Shown here one piece after another: positions 63,580 to 64,000 of a stretch of DNA of 64,000 nt. The stretch lies in contig JAJDCO010000001.1 of the NCBI GenBank assembly GCA_029260795.1, forward strand, positions 169,324-233,323, read 5' to 3'. Made by a program: the position numbers and the translations under genes. The notes beneath the pieces are model-generated. The model ran no database searches and had not been told where the DNA came from. It saw only the letters and a list, made by a program, of their open reading frames with translations. Numbering within the stretch: the first letter of the stretch is position 1; every line of letters starts with the position of its first letter. Origin of the DNA: Planctomycetota bacterium. GTDB taxonomy: Bacteria > Planctomycetota > OFTM77.

Positions 63580-64000
63580 CGAGACTCTCCGGAGAAGCCG
63601 GGTCGGTGTCGGGTCCTGCTCGCACACGTTAGCGCAAGAGGACCACTGAGCGAACGCGATTGTTCCGTCAACCCGGCTGAAGCCTATCTTTGCAAAACGA
63701 AATGCTCCAGACCGTCCCCTCGGAGGCCCGGCTCCTCGGAGGCCCGAATTCATTCGGGTGGGAGGTCGTTCGCCCTTCCGAAGCCGTCGTGATCGCCGAG
63801 GGCGTATCCAGCGGACTGAAGTCCGCCCTCCGGTTTGGCCATCGTGCCAGTTCGCTTCGCAGTCGGTCTCGCGTGACGATTACCGTCGGTGGCTCTGCCT
63901 TCTCGCACGTGCATGGGGTACAGAGACCCGAACGGAGTTCGACAGGTCGCGCCAGTTAATCCTCGTGGCCTGTCGGCGGGGCGGTTTGCCTTCGAAGAGC
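63580..64000. repeat. Gene-free end of window with inverted copy of the two-hairpin element
   Basis: CCCGAATTCATTCGGG (63743-63758) and GCGGACTGAAGTCCGC (63811-63826) are exact reverse complements of the hairpins at 15133-15148 and 14981-14996. CCTCGGAGGCCCG repeats lie before them. CAGAGACCCGAACGGAGT at 63921 repeats the sequence at 41774. No gene is supported before the window ends. Confidence 0.72.

Overview
The window is high-GC bacterial chromosome, almost certainly from the Planctomycetota. The main evidence is the adjacent pair of a Tat-exported DUF1501 protein and a PSCyt1/DUF1549/DUF1553 'PSD1' protein (6910-11788), a pairing typical of that phylum (also seen in Verrucomicrobiota). 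Supporting signs are many Tat or Sec signal peptides, large secreted beta-propeller and carboxypeptidase-regulatory-like proteins, a tricorn-type protease, and repeat-rich intergenic gaps. I support 38 protein genes and one tRNA gene. No rRNA, CRISPR array, phage or transposase gene was seen. Assignments rest on motifs read from the sequence; no database search was run.

Layout. 1-6552 (+): sugar catabolism, with a fused rhamnulose-1-phosphate aldolase/short-chain dehydrogenase cut by the window edge, a cupin sugar-isomerase-like protein, a TIM-barrel isomerase/epimerase and a Gfo/Idh/MocA dehydrogenase. A tRNA-Arg(UCG) between two repeat blocks interrupts this group. 6910-11788 (-): the DUF1501/PSD1 pair. 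11980-13975 (-): ArsR-like regulator, TrmB tRNA methyltransferase and a small membrane protein, probably one operon. 14212-21438: lipoprotein phosphatase, Ser/Thr kinase with zinc ribbons, helix-hairpin-helix protein, alpha/beta hydrolase, pirin and a QEGLA-family HExxH protein. 21462-26062 (-): two related carboxypeptidase-regulatory-like proteins, one resembling only the first part of the other. 26610-33075: SGNH hydrolase, an aberrant ketosynthase, a VOC protein, a PQQ-type propeller and an ABC-2 exporter pair. 33320-41599: secreted propeller protein, delta-1-pyrroline-5-carboxylate dehydrogenase, CBS protein, DsbA-fold protein and a large lipoprotein.

41936-63579 is a hydrolase-rich block: aspartylglucosaminidase, an ABC ATPase with a permease-M1 peptidase fusion, tricorn protease, M28 peptidase, a TerB/trypsin-like membrane protease, a propeller-amidohydrolase and an orphan HExxH protein. 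It also holds a divergent pair of HEAT-repeat and HEAT-VWA proteins. Together these suggest extracytoplasmic peptide and amide breakdown, with proline/glutamate catabolism (PruA) nearby. This joint role is inferred from family and proximity only.

Intergenic DNA carries several repeat families: a ~125-bp module in three copies, linked to short tandem arrays built on GAGTGCGTCCGCG; an exact-period 59-bp array; ~151-bp repeats beside the tRNA; and a two-hairpin element present in inverted copies about 49 kb apart. A possible structured 5' leader precedes the CBS-domain gene. No complete new defence or biosynthetic system is evident. The most novel-looking items are the composite repeats, the ketosynthase lacking both usual catalytic histidines, the zinc-ribbon kinase and the TerB-trypsin protease.
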